From a virus: a DNA stretch of 20,868 nucleotides. Each line of letters opens with the position of its first letter. Position 1 is the stretch's first letter. The translations under genes and the position numbers were made by a program. The notes below the pieces were generated by a model that did no database searches, was not told where the DNA came from, and was given only the letters and a program-made list of their open reading frames with translations. Shown piece by piece: positions 18,522 to 20,868 of the stretch. The stretch is taken from IMG/VR virus record IMGVR_UViG_3300042340_000211, positions 1 to 20,868 of that record. One strand, 5' to 3'.

Positions 18522-19337
18522 ATGGCAACAGAACCAACAGACCCGAACGCGACGACAACCCCACCATCCTCGACCGCACCAACTATCGCCCCAAAAGTCG
18601 ATGGCGGATTAGCACCTGACGTAAAACTACAACCACGGACCATAACCGTAACACCACAAAAATTTCAAACAATTCCAGAAACAGAATTAACGGGCGCAAG
18701 ATTAACGGGACCTGGCACCGCTGCACCACCAGCATTACGCAACATCCAAGCAGGCTATGTTGGGCAACAACTCGTAGGCAAAAACGGTGCTATTGAACGC
18801 GGTCAATATGACCCTGACAAAGAAGCAGTAAGCGAACTGTCCAGAATGACCACAGCGCAACGCATAGATTTTCAAAACAGACTATCTGCACGAGGACTAT
18901 ACGGCAAAAATGGTAGACCGCAAGGCGGAACAGGATTTGATTCTACAGATATATCTGTGATGAGAGAGTTCCTAAATTACGCCAACTCGCAAGGTCGAAC
19001 GATAGAAGCCGTTCTGCCACAATTCCTAACAGAAATCCAACCATCTGTGGGCATGGGCAGAACAATTCGCACCACCGCCAAACAGGACATTCGTTCAGTA
19101 TTTCAAGACACAACACAAAAAATATTAGGGCGCAACGTATCCGCTGATGAAATTGAAAAGTTTGTTAGAGCGTATGAGCGTATGGAAATATCAGAAGCAA
19201 CTGGCGGTGTTCGCGCACCTAACATTGGTGTTGCAGCCGAACAACAAGTACAGCAACAGTTCGGTCCAGAAGCCGAAGCAGTAGGCGCTTTAGGACTATT
19301 CGACATTCTTGATAAAAAGATTAAAGGACTTGCATAA
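18522..19337 (+). CDS. Putative structural protein (271 aa)
   Basis: A 271-aa protein beginning immediately after the previous stop. Residues 1-45 are Thr/Pro-rich and likely disordered. A helical domain follows from about 100: ELSRMTTAQRIDFQNRLSAR, then DSTDISVMREFLNYANSQGR, then KQDIRSVFQDTTQKILGRNV and SADEIEKFVRAYERMEISEA. The I-L-G-R-N-V-S-A-D-E-I-E-K-F motif recurs in altered form near the end of the next gene, so the two may share a module. It is probably a virion or assembly protein by position; no family is recognised. The TAA overlaps the next ATG by one base. Confidence 0.7.
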   Translation: MATEPTDPNATTTPPSSTAPTIAPKVDGGLAPDVKLQPRTITVTPQKFQTIPETELTGARLTGPGTAAPPALRNIQAGYVGQQLVGKNGAIERGQYDPDKEAVSELSRMTTAQRIDFQNRLSARGLYGKNGRPQGGTGFDSTDISVMREFLNYANSQGRTIEAVLPQFLTEIQPSVGMGRTIRTTAKQDIRSVFQDTTQKILGRNVSADEIEKFVRAYERMEISEATGGVRAPNIGVAAEQQVQQQFGPEAEAVGALGLFDILDKKIKGLA

Positions 19338-20868
19338 TGGCTGACGACAAAAAACCAATGCCGCAATGGATTAAGAACTCACTTCTTCCTGAAAGCACAA
19401 AACAATATCTTTACGAACAATGGCTTAATGGCACACTTGACACAAAAGCACCGCCACAAGACTGGGGTTTAATCACAGACGTCGCCGAAGCAATCAGAAA
19501 ACTTACTTTTAAAAAACCTAAAACACGTACCGACGTATTCCCTAAACAATCATTAGAACAACTACAACAAGCAAGTTCAGAAATTGCTCAGAACCGCAAC
19601 GACTTAAGACTTGCGATTTCGGAAACAGACGGCATTGACGTAATTTTTAGAGGCGAAACATTAACTCTTGACGAAGCGATTAAACAAGAACGCAACCTGT
19701 CAATAGTCAATGACCAATACAAAAACTCTATCCAACGCAAACAACCAAAAGTAAAAGACGCTGACCCAAATCTTCAAGTTTCTTTAGAAACAGCACAAAT
19801 GAATAGTGACGAAGCATATCAAACAATGCTTCAAGAAATTACGGCATTTCCTGAAACATCTCAACCTTTCCGCGACAGATATTTTGCGACCCTGAAAACA
19901 TTGGACCAAGTTGAAACCAAAGCATTAAACGCTGGATTAAAAATACCTAAATCAGTTACAGTCAACATGGGATTACCAACACGCGATGTTACGGCTGCAC
20001 CAACAACTGCTGAAGCACTTAGAGCACCTGTCGTAACTAGACCGCCATCTGGTATTGCTGCACAACAAGGGATGGGTGCAACTGCCGCAACCCCAGTAGA
20101 AGACCGCGCTGAACAAGCCCGTTTCGCTCGAATCAAAACAGGCGAACTTAAACCTGGCACAAAAACAACACCAACTCCAACACCTGTTGAACCACCTACA
20201 CCTACTGAAACAGTTGTGCCTGCCACCCCAGTAGTTAACGCAAAAGAAAGAACAACATTCGTCAACACACAACTCGCTGCACGTGGCTTAGAAAACACCC
20301 CAGCGAACCGAGAAATGTTACGCAAAGAATACAAAACAACAGCCGCCACAGCGACAACAGAACAACCAGCGGCAGTTAGCACAGCATGGGAAACAACATT
20401 CCGAGAAACATTCCCAGCAAAAGCATGGCTACTAGACCTCGACCGCAGCAAATACCCACAACTATTTAAACTATTAAACACAGCCATATCGCAACAATGG
20501 TATAAATCGACAGAGGGACTATCACGCTTTACCGCATCACTAGATGCCACAGATTTCTACAAAGAACTATCAACATCAAAACAACTAAAAACCATTCAAT
20601 CCCTAGTCGGCACACTAGGTTTCGAAGGCAGCGATTTCACCAAATTCGTATCAGATTCAATCAACATGGGATACGAAGGAGACATCCTTAAACAAAAAGT
20701 TTACAGCGAAGTATTCAAAAAAGACGAATCAGGCAACTACATCAACCCGACAGCCCTGGCTCGCACCCAAAAATCTGCAGAATACATCAGCACACAAAAC
20801 ATCGCCAAAGCATTCTTCAACCGAAACCCAGCAGACTCCGACATCGAAAAAGTTTTAACAGGTCAAAT
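19337..20868 (+). CDS. Putative structural protein, 3' end beyond window
   Basis: The frame is open from ATG 19337 to the edge, at least 510 residues. It opens MADDKKPMPQWIKNSLLPES followed by a helical charged region. A Thr/Pro-rich linker (PTPTPVEPPTPTETVVPATP, about 277-296) separates it from a second helical domain with FVNTQLAARGLENTPANREM. Near the visible end, NIAKAFFNRNPADSDIEKVL echoes the K-I-L-G-R-N-V-S-A-D-E-I-E-K-F motif of the previous gene. The linker may tether two virion domains. The TAATG junction couples it to the preceding gene. Function and length are unknown; a structural role is inferred from position and composition. Confidence 0.75.
   Translation, partial: MADDKKPMPQWIKNSLLPESTKQYLYEQWLNGTLDTKAPPQDWGLITDVAEAIRKLTFKKPKTRTDVFPKQSLEQLQQASSEIAQNRNDLRLAISETDGIDVIFRGETLTLDEAIKQERNLSIVNDQYKNSIQRKQPKVKDADPNLQVSLETAQMNSDEAYQTMLQEITAFPETSQPFRDRYFATLKTLDQVETKALNAGLKIPKSVTVNMGLPTRDVTAAPTTAEALRAPVVTRPPSGIAAQQGMGATAATPVEDRAEQARFARIKTGELKPGTKTTPTPTPVEPPTPTETVVPATPVVNAKERTTFVNTQLAARGLENTPANREMLRKEYKTTAATATTEQPAAVSTAWETTFRETFPAKAWLLDLDRSKYPQLFKLLNTAISQQWYKSTEGLSRFTASLDATDFYKELSTSKQLKTIQSLVGTLGFEGSDFTKFVSDSINMGYEGDILKQKVYSEVFKKDESGNYINPTALARTQKSAEYISTQNIAKAFFNRNPADSDIEKVLTGQ

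Noticed and set aside
1-20868. CRISPR array, insertion sequence or integrase
   Set aside because: No regularly spaced direct repeats, transposase motifs or tyrosine/serine recombinase signatures were seen on either strand.

Overview
The window looks like part of the genome of a tailed phage of an actinobacterium. The support is a WhiB-type iron-sulfur protein, an SSB with a short acidic tail ending in Phe, several small proteins of kinds I know from actinophages, and a terminase, portal and very large virion-protein module. Base composition is moderate rather than GC-rich, so a lower-GC host such as an aquatic actinobacterium is plausible; that is inference. I saw no integrase, capsid or tail genes; those would lie outside the window.

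Layout. (1) 1-3111, plus strand: tightly overlapping DNA-metabolism and accessory genes: a ribbon-helix-helix end fragment, two PD-(D/E)XK-type nucleases, an exported lytic transglycosylase, SSB, a DUF6378-type protein, a WhiB-like protein and small ORFs. (2) 3162-8634, minus strand: 21 small genes, many starting on the stop codon of the gene before. I divide them into four transcription units, each headed by a promoter of the form TTGACA-N17-TAnAnT (8676-8704, 7185-7213, 6772-6800, 5202-5230). One unit starts with an ArdA-like antirestriction protein. (3) 8635-9422: a long non-coding divergent region with operators, a 68-nt tract lacking A, and hairpins. (4) 9423-20868, plus strand: large terminase, portal, a conserved 134-aa protein, a 1618-aa virion protein, and two further structural-type proteins, the last cut by the window edge.

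The most interesting content is non-coding. In the leftward unit 8634-7235, three successive intergenic gaps each hold a structured RNA immediately after a stop codon. One is a type II hammerhead ribozyme with every core nucleotide in place. The other two are copies of a three-way-junction element with a downstream GNRA hairpin, whose stems show compensatory changes; I do not recognise it as a known class. Another gap, at 4954-4993, encodes a tRNA acceptor/T-arm minihelix without the rest of a tRNA. Leftward transcription also seems wired to host regulators. About 100 bp upstream of one promoter hold two perfect CRP/GlxR-type sites, a DtxR/IdeR-type iron box and a perfect LexA-type box. A similar order (CRP-like, TTAGG repeat, LexA-like) recurs upstream of the promoter at 8676-8704.

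Motif matches are made by eye against consensus sequences from memory. Functions of most small genes are unknown.
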